Assembly: GCA_033782935.1 (NCBI GenBank)
Contig: JAWQEG010001327.1
Coordinates: 291,001 to 355,000, forward strand
Length of the DNA: 64,000 nucleotides
Source: Petrolisthes cinctipes
Lineage: Eukaryota > Arthropoda > Malacostraca > Decapoda > Porcellanidae
Direction of reading: 5' to 3'
Under the pieces are notes generated by a model. That model worked only from the letters and a program-made list of their open reading frames with translations, was not told the origin of the DNA and ran no database searches. Below are positions 35,951 to 47,135 of the stretch, in pieces; positions within the stretch are counted from its first letter, which is position 1; every line of letters starts with the position of its first letter. Both the position numbers and the translations under genes were made by a program.

Positions 35951-36319
35951 AAAGGTTGGGTAAATATTGAAAGAATTACCGTTATTGCGTACGTTTTTTC
36001 TACCTTCATTACCCACTTATTTAGACCATTCTAAGACTATTTTCTTCTATGGCATTTCCTCTGCAAATGCCCCATTTCCAAGATAGGGCATATTCAAATG
36101 GGGCATTTTGAAATTAGCCTGACCTTACCTAACCTAACCTAGACCGCATCAGACTACCGGGACCTAACCTGGGCAAACTACCGGAACCTATCCTGGGCAA
36201 ACTACCTGGAAATAATCGTGATAAAGTACAATAAACGACAGGGGTAAAATACTGGGACCCAGCCGGATCTGGCAACACTGCGGCAAAACGGTAATTCTTT
36301 CAATAAATACCAAAGGTTG
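35951..36319 (+). mobile_element. Full-length 353-bp MITE with exact 8-bp TSD
   Basis: The element is 35959-36311. Its 25-bp ends start GGTAAATATTGAAAGAATTA and, from the right, GGTATTTATTGAAAGAATTA (two mismatches). Flanks AAAGGTTG (35951-35958 and 36312-36319) are identical. The interior has CCTAACCTAACCTAGACCGC and repeated GGGACCTAACCTGGGCAAAC, and no coding capacity. An 8-bp duplication fits hAT, P or Merlin; the superfamily is unresolved. Confidence 0.92.
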
Positions 36320-36373
36320 CTATATGGTGTAGAATTATGATTGGAAATACCAATAAACTCTTATATATCATCT

Positions 36374-36690
36374 TGGTATTATTACAGAATAACTGGGTTT
36401 TTGGCTAGGATCGCGCAGTGTTACCACATCTGGCTAGGTCCTGGGAATTTGCCCCAGTCACTTTATGATAGTTTACACCGGTTATATCCCGGTAGTTTGC
36501 CCAGGTTAGGTCCCGGTAGTCTGATGTTGTCTAGGTTAGGTTAGGTGAGGTGAGGTCAGACTAATTTCCAAATTATGTTTGTAAAACGGGGCATCTCCGA
36601 AAGAAACACCATAGAATAAAAGTGTTTTAGAATGGTCCAAAATAGTGGGTAATGATACTAAAATACAAAATATAGTGAACCCAGTTCTTC
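36374..36690 (-). mobile_element. Diverged reverse copy of the same MITE family
   Basis: Reverse-oriented family core: CATCTGGCTAGGTCCTGGGA, CAGTCACTTTATGATAGTTT, CCCGGTAGTTTGCCCAGG and TGTCTAGGTTAGGTTAGG. The ends are worn, so the borders are approximate. Confidence 0.65.
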
Positions 36691-36837
36691 TGTAAATTTA
36701 CCATAATCTTAAACAATGTATATAACTAAGTTAATTGTTTATGTTCCTAATACACAGTGTCTTATTGTAAGTATTCCATGTACTCAAAATAAATAAGTTT
36801 GAACATAAATAGAACCAAAGCTGTCAATAGAATATAT

Positions 36838-37180
36838 GGTAAATATTGAATGAATTACCGTTATTGCGTACGTTTTTTCTACCTTCATTACCCACTTATT
36901 TAGACCATTCTAAGACTATTTTCTTCTATGGCATTTCCTCTGCAAATGCCCCATTTCCAAGATAGGGCATTTTGAAATTAGCCTGACCTTACCTGACCTA
37001 ACCTAACCTAGACCGCATCAGACTACCGGGACCTAACCTGGGCAAACTACCGGGACCTAACCTGGGCAAACTACCGGGAAAATATTGTGATAAAGTACAA
37101 TAAATGACAGGGGTAAAATACTGGGACCCAGCCGGATCTGGCAACACTGCTGCAAAACGGTAATTCTTTCAATAAATACC
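36838..37180 (+). mobile_element. 343-bp MITE copy
   Basis: It starts GGTAAATATTGAATGAATTA and ends TAATTCTTTCAATAAATACC. Flanks GAATATAT and GAATAGAA agree at 6 of 8 bases, an aged target duplication. It is almost identical to the copy at 35959 through the interior, so both are recent. Confidence 0.88.
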
Positions 37181-37241
37181 GAATAGAATACATATTGGTA
37201 TTTCTGCATAAGAGGTCCACATAATTGTTTACAAGTTATTT

Positions 37242-37516
37242 TTTTTTCCTGTTTATTTTTACTTGTTCTATTCATTATTGACCATTACCTGACCCTACCT
37301 AACCTAACCTAGACCACCTGGGGATACGTCCTGTTAGTTTACCCCAGTCACCTTATGTTAGTTTACACAGGCTATATCCCGGTAGTTTATCCATGTTAGA
37401 TCTAGGTTAGGTTTGGTCAGGTCAGGTAAGGTCAAACTAAGTATAAAATAATTATTTTTCAATCATTATTATGGTCCATAATGAATAGAACAAGTAATAA
37501 TAAGCAGGAAAAAGTA
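37242..37516. mobile_element. Foldback element sharing the MITE core
   Basis: The left arm (CCTGTTTATTTTTACTTGTT...ATTGACCAT, to 37284) is inverted at the right (from 37470, ATGGTCCATAATGAATAGAA...AGCAGG), about 38-40 bp with a few mismatches. The interior contains the CCTAACCTAACCTAGACC and CCCCAGTCACCTTATGTTAG segments of the MITE family. It seems to be a chimera of the MITE core with different ends. Confidence 0.65.
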
Positions 37517-37703
37517 AAAAAAAATAGTAAAGAAACATGTGAAACTTTCATACAAATTATATCCTCAAGGTTGCTGAATTAGATACCGGTATACAGTACA
37601 TATACAGTATATACTGTATGCACATATTCATTATATATTAATACTATGTTTCTAATACTTTTTAAAAACTATTTATATTTCTAGGGCAACAAACTGAGGT
37701 ACG

Positions 37704-39160
37704 ATGGCTGCTCCCATGAGAATCCGCCAACCACGTAATTTTAGAGACCGAAAGGACGTGTTGAATGAGTTGAGTGATGCAGAATTGATCAAGCGATACC
37801 GGTTAGACCGTGCCGGTATTATGCTTGTGACCGACTTAGTGCGGGAAAGGATCACCAACCAAACAGAAAGAAGCAGAGCAGTGACCCCAGAAATGAAAGT
37901 GCTTGTGACTCTGCGGTATTTAGCAACTGGGAAGATGCAACTCAGCAGCGGTGATGACTTGGGCCCATCCCAGCAGACTGGGAGCAGAGTCATCACAGAA
38001 ACACTGTTTGCTCTTTCAAGAAATGAAATCCTTTCTCAATATTTCAAATTCCCTGTCACCCTGGAAAATTGCCATACAAAAGCAGTGGACTTTCAGCAAA
38101 TTGCAGGATTTCCTGGTGTGATTGGAACTATTGATGGGACTCATGTACGGATCACTGCGCCAAAGGAGTTTGAGGCAGAATACGTCAATAGAAAGAGGTA
38201 CCATAGCATCAATGTTCAAGTTGTATTTGATGCTACTTACAGAATATTAGACATTGTAGCAAGGTGGCCGGGATCAGTGCATGATGCACGGATTCTGAGA
38301 GAAAGTGCATTAAACCAAGTGGTATTTGGAAGGGGTATGGTTCCCGATGGATACCACTTACTAGGAGATAGTGGCTATCCCTGCAAAAAGTGGCTACTAA
38401 CTCCATATCTCCGACCTCAGCCTGGCCCACAATCAGACTATAACAGGTAAGAGACGTACAATTTATAATTAGTCTTGTTAGTCATGTAGAAAAGGGGCAG
38501 AAAGTATTGTTCCCATATTCTTATTATAGTTTGGTATTTTTGTATAGAATAGTTTTAGAAATTTTCATAAGGTAAAAAAATACCAATATCATGTCTGGTA
38601 ACCTTCACAATCTATTTGATTCTATTTCAGTTACTTAATGTAAAGTAGCCATTGCAATATAATATAATACCCTTTTTGTTCTAAATTCCAGAGCACACAA
38701 GAAGACCCGAAATGTTGTGGAGCGTGGTATTGGCCAATTGAAGCGGAGGTTCCATGTCCTACATGGAGAAATCAGAGTCACCCCTACAGCGAAGGTGTGC
38801 CAGATAATCAAAGTTTGTGCCATGCTTCATAATATCTGTAAGGACAGGAACATTCGTATACCTGCTCCTGAGGACATAGACGAACCTGCTGAAGATATTG
38901 AAGAGGATTATGACAATGCCCCGCAAGCAGTGCAACAACCTCCACTTCCACCTGTTGCTCCACGACCACGTGAGGGTCTTTTGTATCGGGATGAGTTTGT
39001 CAACTTGCATTTTGAGTAAGTATGAAGGCCTAAGCCTTAAATGATAATCATTAGATCCTATTATAGTACTTAAAATCTTACAGTTACTGCTTGTATTCTT
39101 TGTACTGTACTGCACATTTAATTTATTTCATTTATTTTTTATTACAGCAATGATGAGTGA
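37704..39160 (+). CDS. HARBI1-type (PIF/Harbinger, DDE_Tnp_4) transposase
   Basis: Inferred exons 37704-38446, 38692-39015 and 39148-39160 (GTAAGAG/CCAG and GTAAGT/ACAG borders, phases agree) give 359 residues; reading through the second donor would end at 39019 with 356. The DDE catalytic set is complete: D144 in GTIDGTH, D222 in [13 protein letters not shown]258 in [26 protein letters not shown] and [11 protein letters not shown] are also family hallmarks, and the N-terminal part ([17 protein letters not shown]) resembles the helix-turn-helix start of HARBI1 proteins. The size is normal for the family. CTAG just upstream may end a 5' intron. It converges on the THAP gene 230 bp away, as expected for a two-gene transposon. 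The frame is intact; a domesticated gene is less likely. Confidence 0.9.
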
Positions 39161-39392
39161 AGCGACTATACCACCTGTGGGTCACTAAACGTATCAGTAA
39201 AATTAGGTACAGTATGGAGCTTTAACGTTATATTATATTGTATTTCTTGCCTTACCTACTTTCCTTCGTACTTATGACAAATATGTCAAGCGTGCTTTTC
39301 ATACTCAACCTTTATATCATAGGAAACATGTATACTAAGTCACTTTCTTAGTTAAGGAAAAATTAAACAAAGTTGAACATCTAGAACTAATA

Positions 39393-41989
39393 TTATTTTT
39401 CTTTATTAATATAATAGTTAGCTTTGGCCTGGTAAGCTTTAATTTTTGCCTCTTGGGCTTCAACACTTTTCTTTTTTGCTAATAATTCCTGCTCTAGTAT
39501 CAGCAGCTCTAATTTTCTTTTCTTTTGTAGATGAGCAGCCTCGCCCCCATCGACAACCATGAAGTTGAGGTTGGTGCCCGAGTGGTCAGCAGAGGCTTCG
39601 GCTGCAGGCTCATCCCGGATGACATCAGCAGGAGTGACATCCTGGGTTTTTTCTGCTGCCTCAGTACTGCAAGAAGAATATCAAACAGTTTTCAGTAATC
39701 ATCATCATCATCTCTGTTTAACGTCCCAACACATTTAACACATCTGCCACACCACACCTCCTCAACGCCTTCTCATTTGATACCCTATCTTCCCATCTCA
39801 CATGTGCCATATATCTCAGCATTTTACAATCATTTTGCTTTATCTTTCTCTCAGCTTACATTGAGGTGGGATGGGCATGTATGGCAAATACATACAGTAC
39901 TACTCCAAGTCTTAAACTTATTTCTCAGTGACTAGTCCTTAGTCTATCACTACTATCTACAGTACGGTACCGTACTTTAGAATTTCTAACAAGTTTGTAG
40001 GACAAGATCAACCTATTCTACACCCCAATGTACTTGTGTAAGTGCTCCCAAATACTGTACTACCCTTGGTAATTTTCTCTAATGTTGTTGACTGATTTAA
40101 GTATCAACCAAATAACATTACTAGATAAGCTTGGTGTTAGGAAATTAACTACATTTTCTAGTTGTTACGAACCCTTGATGTCACAGTGGTGTATAAGAAT
40201 TCATCAGGCCAACTGTACATGCTAGAGTTGTTATGCCATAAAACTAAAACCCCTGAGCCACCTATCCCAATATCTTAAGCAAAGGTTTCTAAGGTTTCAA
40301 AACATCTTGGCGAAGGTGGTGAGTTGGGAAGGAAGTCAGCATGAAGGCTTGCTCAGAGGAATCCGAAGTGATGATGCCGCAATCTGGGCAATGTAAAATA
40401 CTCCATCAAGAAATATCATAGATAAATATATGTATATAAATAATTATACATATAATTTATGACAGATCAGTATAATTCATGATTCTAGAGTTAGATTAAA
40501 TGCAATTCAAATAACTAGTAAATTAAAAATGACACAATTAGAGTAGAATTTATAAATGAAGAAAGATAATAATGAATCAGCATTTCTCTTACCGGAACAA
40601 TAAAGTTCATGTTGTTGAGTTCCTCCAGCAACCGCAGTTTCAATAGGGGCTGAATCTTCTTGTGATGTGTCTGTTGAGTGAAAGAGAACTTGTCACTGTA
40701 CTGTATATCCATATTGGTAAATTTACTGTTTCGGACAGAATAGGATTCTTTGGACAATAATATATTTTACTAGTATTTTTTTATGTGTTTTCAACAATTT
40801 TTATATCTATTTCCGTAATAGTAAAATATATCATTGTCCAAAGAATCCTATTCTGTTCGAAACAGTAAATTTACCTATATTTTCAACTAAAGGAATATAT
40901 AATATACCATATGTAACTCACTGATGTCTGTTGAGTGAAAGAGAACTTGTCTTGCAGAGAATACAGAAAATATTCACTGTACTGTATATATATTTTCAAC
41001 AAAAGGAATATATAATATACCCTATATACCATATGTAACTCACTGATTGAGATGTTATATTTCAGCAAGACAGTAAAAATTTTAATAAAAATCAATTTTA
41101 CAAAGTCATAAAATTCTTCCTACCAGAAACACTGAGCAAATCTTGCAAAAGCTGGCGCCTCTGTTTTTCCTCAGCTCTGCACCCACGGTGTTTTGCACTT
41201 TCTGCAAAAAGGAAAATAATTAAATCAGACAATCTGGTGGTGCAATTTATTTGTATGATCAAGATGGAAAACCTTTCTGCTCTTTTGGTATGGTTATGTT
41301 TCCCACCTCCCTACAAAACTAGTCATTTATAAAAACTAAAAATATTAAGAAATGGTCCCAATCTACCTGCCACCTAACGTTAGTATAAACCAACCCTACA
41401 CAATAAAACCAAATAACCTATAAAACTTTCATAAAATTGGCCTATCTTGTCACATTTCAATAGTATGGCTCATATAAACCTTACTTTCAATAAAGATTAG
41501 GGGCAGCCCATATCTATGCACAATGGAATTGGCCAAGACTCATTTTAACATGTTAACAAGCACCATCAAGAAATATTTGTCAGCTCCTACTAATTGCAAA
41601 TGAAAGATGATACTTAGTAAGTTTTGCACAATAAGTATTATACCAAAAGTATTGGCGGTAACAGATAAAAGTCCATATTGCCTACCTGAATCATCCTCCT
41701 GTTTTGAGAGAAACAGCGAAGGTACAGCATCAGCCTTCAGCGATCTCGTTGCCTGTGGAGACTTGTTCAGGACCTTCCTCTTGATGCTGTAATTCTGTTT
41801 GTAATCTGCTGCCTTAAAATGACGGGAGCAAACTCTGGCAGTCTCTGGGTTTAGTTTATCTGCCCGATAGCACGAATGATTCCACTGTTTTAACACTGAT
41901 TTTGTCCTTAGAAATTTATAAAAATGGCAATTTTCTTGTTTCTTGCTCCTGTTATTGCTATTGCACCCGTAAACAGCACACCTTGTCAT
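39393..41989 (-). CDS. THAP-domain plus coiled-coil protein, probable transposon partner
   Basis: Minus-strand exons inferred from GT-AG borders: 41686-41989, 41124-41201, 40593-40670 and 39393-39666. Exon 1 has a complete C2CH THAP domain (C4, C9, W36, C54, H57) and the motif DAVPSLFL. Exon 2 is charged (AEEKQRRQLLQDLLS). The last exon is acidic, then forms a likely coiled coil (LQKKRKLELLILEQELLAKK, then AQEAKIKAYQAKANYY) and stops at 39393. Exons 1-3 join in phase. The chosen 3-4 junction is off by two bases, so one small exon is missing from my model or there is a lesion. By analogy with the Myb/SANT partner of Harbinger elements, it may bind the transposon ends and help the transposase. 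Confidence 0.7.
39667..40592. other. Intron-like region without recognised genes
   Basis: It lies between THAP-gene exons. ATCATCATCATCATCTCTGT near 39699 begins a stretch that looks like a worn dispersed repeat (to about 39850). 40300-40420 has weak exon-like sequence on the minus strand after an AG near 40395, possibly the exon missing from my model. Confidence 0.4.
40716..40875. mobile_element. 160-bp foldback element with 57-bp arms
   Basis: Arms 40716-40772 and 40819-40875 are near-perfect reverse complements (starting GGTAAATTTACTGTTTCG) around a 46-bp loop. It lies in the THAP-gene intron. The flanks CATATT and TATATT may be a weak target duplication. Confidence 0.8.
40876..41060. repeat. 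Duplicated intronic segment
   Basis: AAAGGAATATATAATATACC, CATATGTAACTCACTGAT and CTGTTGAGTGAAAGAGAACT recur; the last also flanks the real acceptor near 40671. The duplication copied an exon 3 acceptor (near 40926) that may act as a decoy splice site. Confidence 0.65.
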
Positions 41990-41999
41990 TGTTCTTAAA

Positions 42000-42141
42000 G
42001 AGAAAAACAGCTGGAGTCACTGAGATACAAGCAAAGCCAAGGCAAAACTCCTCTGTGCGTCCGTGTTTGGGTCTCCAGTGACGTCACGGCTGTATGGCGC
42101 GGTGCATTGTGGGTAAAACAAGTGCTCAGTGAACTATCCTT
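42000..42141 (-). mobile_element. Terminal region of the HARBI1/THAP element, truncated
   Basis: On the minus strand from 42141: AAGGATAGTTCACTGAGCAC, then TTGTTTTACCCACAATGCAC, then TGACGTCA. This matches the inner TIR and subterminal part of the 26128-30060 element (AAGGATAGTCCACTAGACAC, TTGTTTTCCCACAATGCACC, TGACGTCA). The outermost roughly 18 bp are missing where it abuts a MITE fragment. The THAP ATG (41989) is about as far from this end as in the other element. Confidence 0.7.
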
Positions 42142-42867
42142 ATTTTGCCCCAGTCATTTCCTGTACTTTACCATGGTTATTTTCCAGTAGCCTGCCCAGG
42201 TTAGGTCCCGGTAGTCTGATGCGGTCTAGGTTAGGTTAGGTAAGGTCAGACTAATTTCAAAATGCCCCATTTGATATTTACCAAATGCCCCATTCAAGGT
42301 CATTTATATATGGCTTACACCTACAATGATTTTAAAAAGTAGAAAAATAATGAATGGGAATATGAATACAAAATACTGTATGCTGAATGTAATTATATAT
42401 TTATTATCATATACTTTGCGAAATGAAATGTGTACCAAAAATAAAGTACAGTACCGTAATAAATGTTTCTTGCCATAGAAGTAAGAGTAACAATATCCTT
42501 ATGAAGTACTATCACTCTGAGTATAATCACAGTGGAATTGCACATTTTCTAGAAAAACTAGAAACTAACGTTAATTTTATCACAATATATAAATCATTAT
42601 GGTATATATAAAGCAAAACTAATGCAATTAGAATTTACAAAATACTGTATTATTACAGTCAGTCCATGAGTATAATCACTGTGGATTTTGCACAAGTTTG
42701 GAAATTGTGTAAATAAACTTAATTTCTGTCAGTTCATTCGCTTTTCAGAAATTACCGTACTCTATTGCATTAGCACTTGTCAGATTAACGAGCTCAACTT
42801 TCTGAGAGTTAACGGCTAACTTAACACTTTTCAACTCATCATGTCTGGGAATACAAACACAGCACGA

Positions 42868-44811
42868 TCAGCATACTGCAGTTGAGAAAATATGATGTTC
42901 ATCTCTGGTATCTTCTTGTGCTGGCTGGACTGTCGCATCTAGTACCACTTCTGGTGTATTATCTGTGAAGGAATTGATGTTAAAGGCATATAATCAGATG
43001 ACACTTGTTTGTATATACTGTACACAAAAATAGAATAAATTATGTAGGCTAGATAGATAGATATAGATAGATGTAGGCTATGACTCTTCCATCATCTTCA
43101 TATTCGTCATGGGTTAAAATTACCTCATATAGGTATAAAGACCTGGGAAAGACAATGAGACTATTTTCAAGATTATGTATCGGGTATTTTCAAAAATATT
43201 TGTTATCTGGTCGTACTAAGGTAATTATTGTCTATCTATTTATCTATCTATTGCCAGATGCCTCAATCCCCAAAGGGTTGAATGAATTGCCTCCACGCAT
43301 CTTTGTCCCCCTTCAACTGGCGTCCCTCCTACGGTACCACCCAACGCCACTCTTACTCATATACTTCTCTTCTCCATCATTCCACCTCACTCTCGGTCTA
43401 CCTGCTCTACTCTGTCCTTCCACCTCACTCTCATACACTTTTTAATCAAATCTCTCGCTTCCTATACACTCTACATGGCCGAACCACCTCAAGGTGTTTT
43501 CTTTTCACTCTTTCCATCTAATACTGTTAAACTATTCACTTTCATATTTATAAAAAAATTAAAAAAAATCTCACCATTTCTTTCGTTGAGCAGTCCCTAT
43601 TGTGCTTCATGTGCATCACCTTTGGCATCTTCTTGTGCATGAGTAATAGCATCTTGTACCACTTCTGGTGTATTACCTGTGAAGGAATTTATTTTAGAGG
43701 CACATAATCACATGACACTTGTTTGCATATACAAAAGAAAAGAATAAATAAATGTTTGGCCCTTCCATTATTTTCATATATGCATTATCCAGCCCTACTC
43801 TTAATATACTATAATTACTGTATTGTGAAACTATGAAGTACAGGGTAGGTCTGATACCATCTGATACTGTATAGCCTATGTACTATACACAGTCACTTTT
43901 AAGAAGAAAAAAAAAATCTCACCATTTCCTTCATTGAGCAGACCCTCTTGAAGTACTGGTACCAGTAGCCTTCTATGCCTGCTGAATAATCTTTCTTGGC
44001 GAGCCTCCGTACCAGCTGAAAATGAAATGAATGTTACAGTATTCAGACCTAATCAAAATCCATGGGTAAAATCATGATTGTATAAATGGACCAAATATCC
44101 ACATTAGATAAACTACTGAAAATCTACCACAATTACCTACTACTGTAACCTACATTAGGACATTGAATGATGGTTTTAATGTATCAAATCCACCACAAAT
44201 ACTTTATTTTTAAAATATACCCCACCTTACCCCCAAACATAAATGGGGAAGAGAGAAATTGTTGGTTATAGAGCATTACAATACTGTAGCCTACCTAGAT
44301 ATACCAAAGTTATCACTAGTAGGGGATGCAGTCAGTATTTGGCTACATTTTTAACAGAATTAGGTAGACTTGGCCTGGCCTAACCTAACCTACATACTGT
44401 ACAGTAGAGTATCATAAGATGGGGTAAAGTTAAAAATATGTACAGTATAAGCAAATAGCTGAGGGTGTAGCAGTAAGTTGGGCCTTTGATAGATCTCAAC
44501 ATACCTGGTTCTCGATTAGAATTTGGAAGGTGCAGAGTCGGTACAGCTCAAGGTTGCAATATTATGATCTTCTTTGGAGATCCATTACATCGTTGATTGT
44601 TCAAAGCATCTCTTGGGACGTAGTCTGTTGTTGTCTTAAAGTGTAGAGAGCATACTCGGGCCAATTCAACATTGAATTTGTCCTCACGTTTGCACGCCGA
44701 TATCCACTTTATGGCTTTCTCTTGGTCTCTTAGGAACCGAAAGAGCTTCACCCTGTCTCTTTTTGCATGTCTACTGCCATTATTGTAATTGTACACTGCA
44801 CATACATCCAT
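42868..44811 (-). pseudogene. THAP-domain pseudogene in the inverted copy
   Basis: Exons 44505-44811, 43923-44015, 43575-43676 and 42868-42962 match the 26287-28230 gene. It shares the Cys9-to-Tyr change and the TGA before AVPTLPLP, so both lesions predate the duplication or came from a common source. It lacks the 2-nt insertion seen in the other copy's exon 3 but has its own TAG there (ACAATAGGG). An open frame extends upstream to 44919. Confidence 0.75.
43226..43515 (-). mobile_element. LINE 3' tail in the inverted copy
   Basis: Reverse complement of 27606-27870, with TCTATCTATTTATCTATCTA at its end, so the ATAG tail is longer than in the other copy. The coding remnant is broken by a deletion near 43318. 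Confidence 0.8.
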
Positions 44812-45181
44812 AATATGGCACAGACATTCACGCTTCACGTACACTTCAAGTTGGACTAGTGACAGTCTGGGCACCAGGCAAGGTTTGTTTACAAGTGTGA
44901 CGTCACTCCCGCGGTGCATTGTGGGAAAACAAGTGTCTAGTGGACTATCCTTTATAGTCTATCATCCTTGCGAGAGACCTTGTATCTCGGTGGTGTTGGT
45001 AGTGGGGGAGTTATTGTCCAGCTGACCTGGTATATCTCTTGGCCTTGGTCCAGACGGTCTCGAAAGCGTCTCTCTCTCCTCAGAGCCCTTGCTTCCATGT
45101 CAGCCAACATGTACTCCATGGTGAAGTAGCCTCGGTAGCCTCAGTCCGCTGACGGGCAGTGTGAGACCGGTCACCGATGTA

Positions 45182-45435
45182 CAGTTGGGGAACAAAGTAT
45201 CTGGACACCGTTGACGGCTTCTGGTAACAATGTCAGTGATAAACACGTTAGTAATAGAAATAATTCATTCATTACTACATAACGATAACTGATATTGGGT
45301 GACGTCGACCAACTACAGACAGTGAAATAAAAGTTATCCTTCAATTTATAAATATTTTCTCTCATTGATGTGTTTACTTTTGGGGATGTTGCCAGAAGCC
45401 GCCAACAGTGTTCAGATACATTATTCCCCAACTGT
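45182..45435. mobile_element. Mariner-type MITE, 254 bp
   Basis: The ends CAGTTGGGGAACAAAGTATC and, from the right, CAGTTGGGGAATAATGTATC extend as inverted repeats for about 48 bp with several mismatches (including GGCTTCTGG). TA flanks it at 45180-45181 and 45436-45437. No transposase. 44971-45179 beside it has nothing recognised. Confidence 0.85.
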
Positions 45436-45437
45436 AC

Positions 45438-47135
45438 ATACAGTCACTCATAAAAGTAAAGACACCCCCAGGCAAGACACCTTTTAAGTGGTGGGATATC
45501 GGTTCTGGTAACATTGTACAGCTGGTCACACTCCCGTGAGGCCCACCCAGCGTTGTCAATGTTGGCCGAGATAACCCCGAAACACTAGTTGTGAGCTCTG
45601 CTGGCTCGAACCATTCACTGGTGGGAGGGAGAAGTAAGGAGGGATATGAGGAGGGTAGGGGGGGTGTCTATACAAGAGAGGTGAGAAATTATTCTTGGGG
45701 AGGTGAAAAATGTGTGGAAGCCCAGTTATCAATTATTTATACACCGACATTCGTGTCAATTATTAACATCATTAAATGTAAGATTAACTTTTTCATATTA
45801 TGATGTAACACAAAAACAACCGAGGTAATATTATTGTATACGGTATTTTTTCGTATAATATTTAATGGTTATTATCATGCACTAAACGCTGAAAAATACT
45901 TACACAATAACTGAATAAGAATCATGAACCAGAATGCTCTTTATTAAATGAAGCAAATGTGAATACCTTTATATTACATGTGTCAAGTGTTGATACCACT
46001 AACACACACTTCCATTTCCCCCGTATCTACCTAACAGTTTATAATCGTGTCAAATATCAAGGCTCTCATTATCCCTCACGTGATAGCAACCTTGTAATAT
46101 TCTGAATACTTTTAATAATAGCTCGTTGTATTGAATATATAGGCACTGTCTTATGTTCACCATCGTAGTGGGATAGAATACTGATTATATATTATCCTTT
46201 GGGTATTAGACAGCTATCCCTGTATTCCTTTTATCCCTCGTGCTTGCCCCGTAGGGGGGTATTGCCTGTAATGATGTGGGCAATACTTTAAGGGTTTTGG
46301 CGCCCCTTCGGCCCCCGCCACTAGCTTACATTTCTTCAACTGTTCCTCCTTTCTTCCTATTTCCTTCTTGCTTGCTGTCACACCTCTCTATCACCTTTTC
46401 CTGGTGCTATTTGACCTCGCTGTTGCGCCACCTAATATCAATCAAATCCCTCGTGCTTGTAGTCCGCCCTACTTATCTCCTTCTCCCAAGCCCAGCTGTC
46501 GCAGGCTCACAAAAATAAATACATGAATAAAATAGAATAATAATGTTCGTGACAATAAAATAAATATGAAGTTCATACATGAATTCACCTAACATATTTT
46601 TATAATCGAATATTCATATATTTAATTATCAATAAAACAAAATCATTGCACAAATATTAGCCTTCTTGAGAGAGACTAAGAGAGAGAGAAGGAGGGGTAG
46701 GTGAGGCAGTGCTTATAATTCTGTTTATAATTCTGGTTAGAATGCCTTTTAATCATAATTATTGGTTTCAATTTCTGGCCTTGAATTTTCTTAGGTTGAT
46801 AATTCTGGTCATTTGTAAAAGATCTTTCTGTATGGGTCGCGAGAATGATGTCATAGTAAAAACTGGATCACGACTGAAAAAGTTTGAAGAACCCTGCTTT
46901 AAACTATTGGTGATTCGATACCGTTCACAGTGTATGTTTCATTCATTCCTCTTGACACACGTTTTCTCTACTTGATCATTCCTTACCCTCCTATATAGCT
47001 CCGCCCACATTTCTCTCCTCCTCTCCCACTAACATCCCCCCTCCCTCCACCTGTAACTGTTGCCAGATCCGACGAGGCCCAAACCAAGTCGCTGATGGAT
47101 GGGGTGTGGACTCTTGATCTGTCCGGAGCTGTACA
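45438..47135 (+). repeat. Permuted copy of the 540-2553 block
   Basis: 45438-46141 is the reverse complement of 540-1417 and 46142-47135 that of 1570-2553. The first segment is shorter than its partner through internal deletions (for example around 45520). The hAT-like end AAGTTTGAAGAACCCTG is near 46879-46895. No gene is supported. Confidence 0.75.

Larger units (their letters stand above)
42142..44970 (-). mobile_element. Inverted partial copy of the THAP transposon (26128-28958)
   Basis: The minus strand from 44970 (CAAGGATGATAGACTATAAA) is collinear with 26128-28958, including the nested LINE tail and MITE, and stops abruptly inside the MITE at 42142. No GTACTTAC flanks it; the outer flank is CGAGAGAC. 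The other TIR is absent. The sequence past 42142 belongs to the HARBI1/THAP element. Confidence 0.9.

Noticed and set aside
26128..44970. One single 18.8-kb transposon bounded by the two THAP-element ends
   Set aside because: The flanks do not match (GTACTTAC versus CGAGAGAC), whereas 26128-30060 alone has both TIRs and an exact 8-bp duplication.
45171..45431. 86-aa minus-strand ORF
   Set aside because: It coincides with a TIR-bounded MITE and has no domain.
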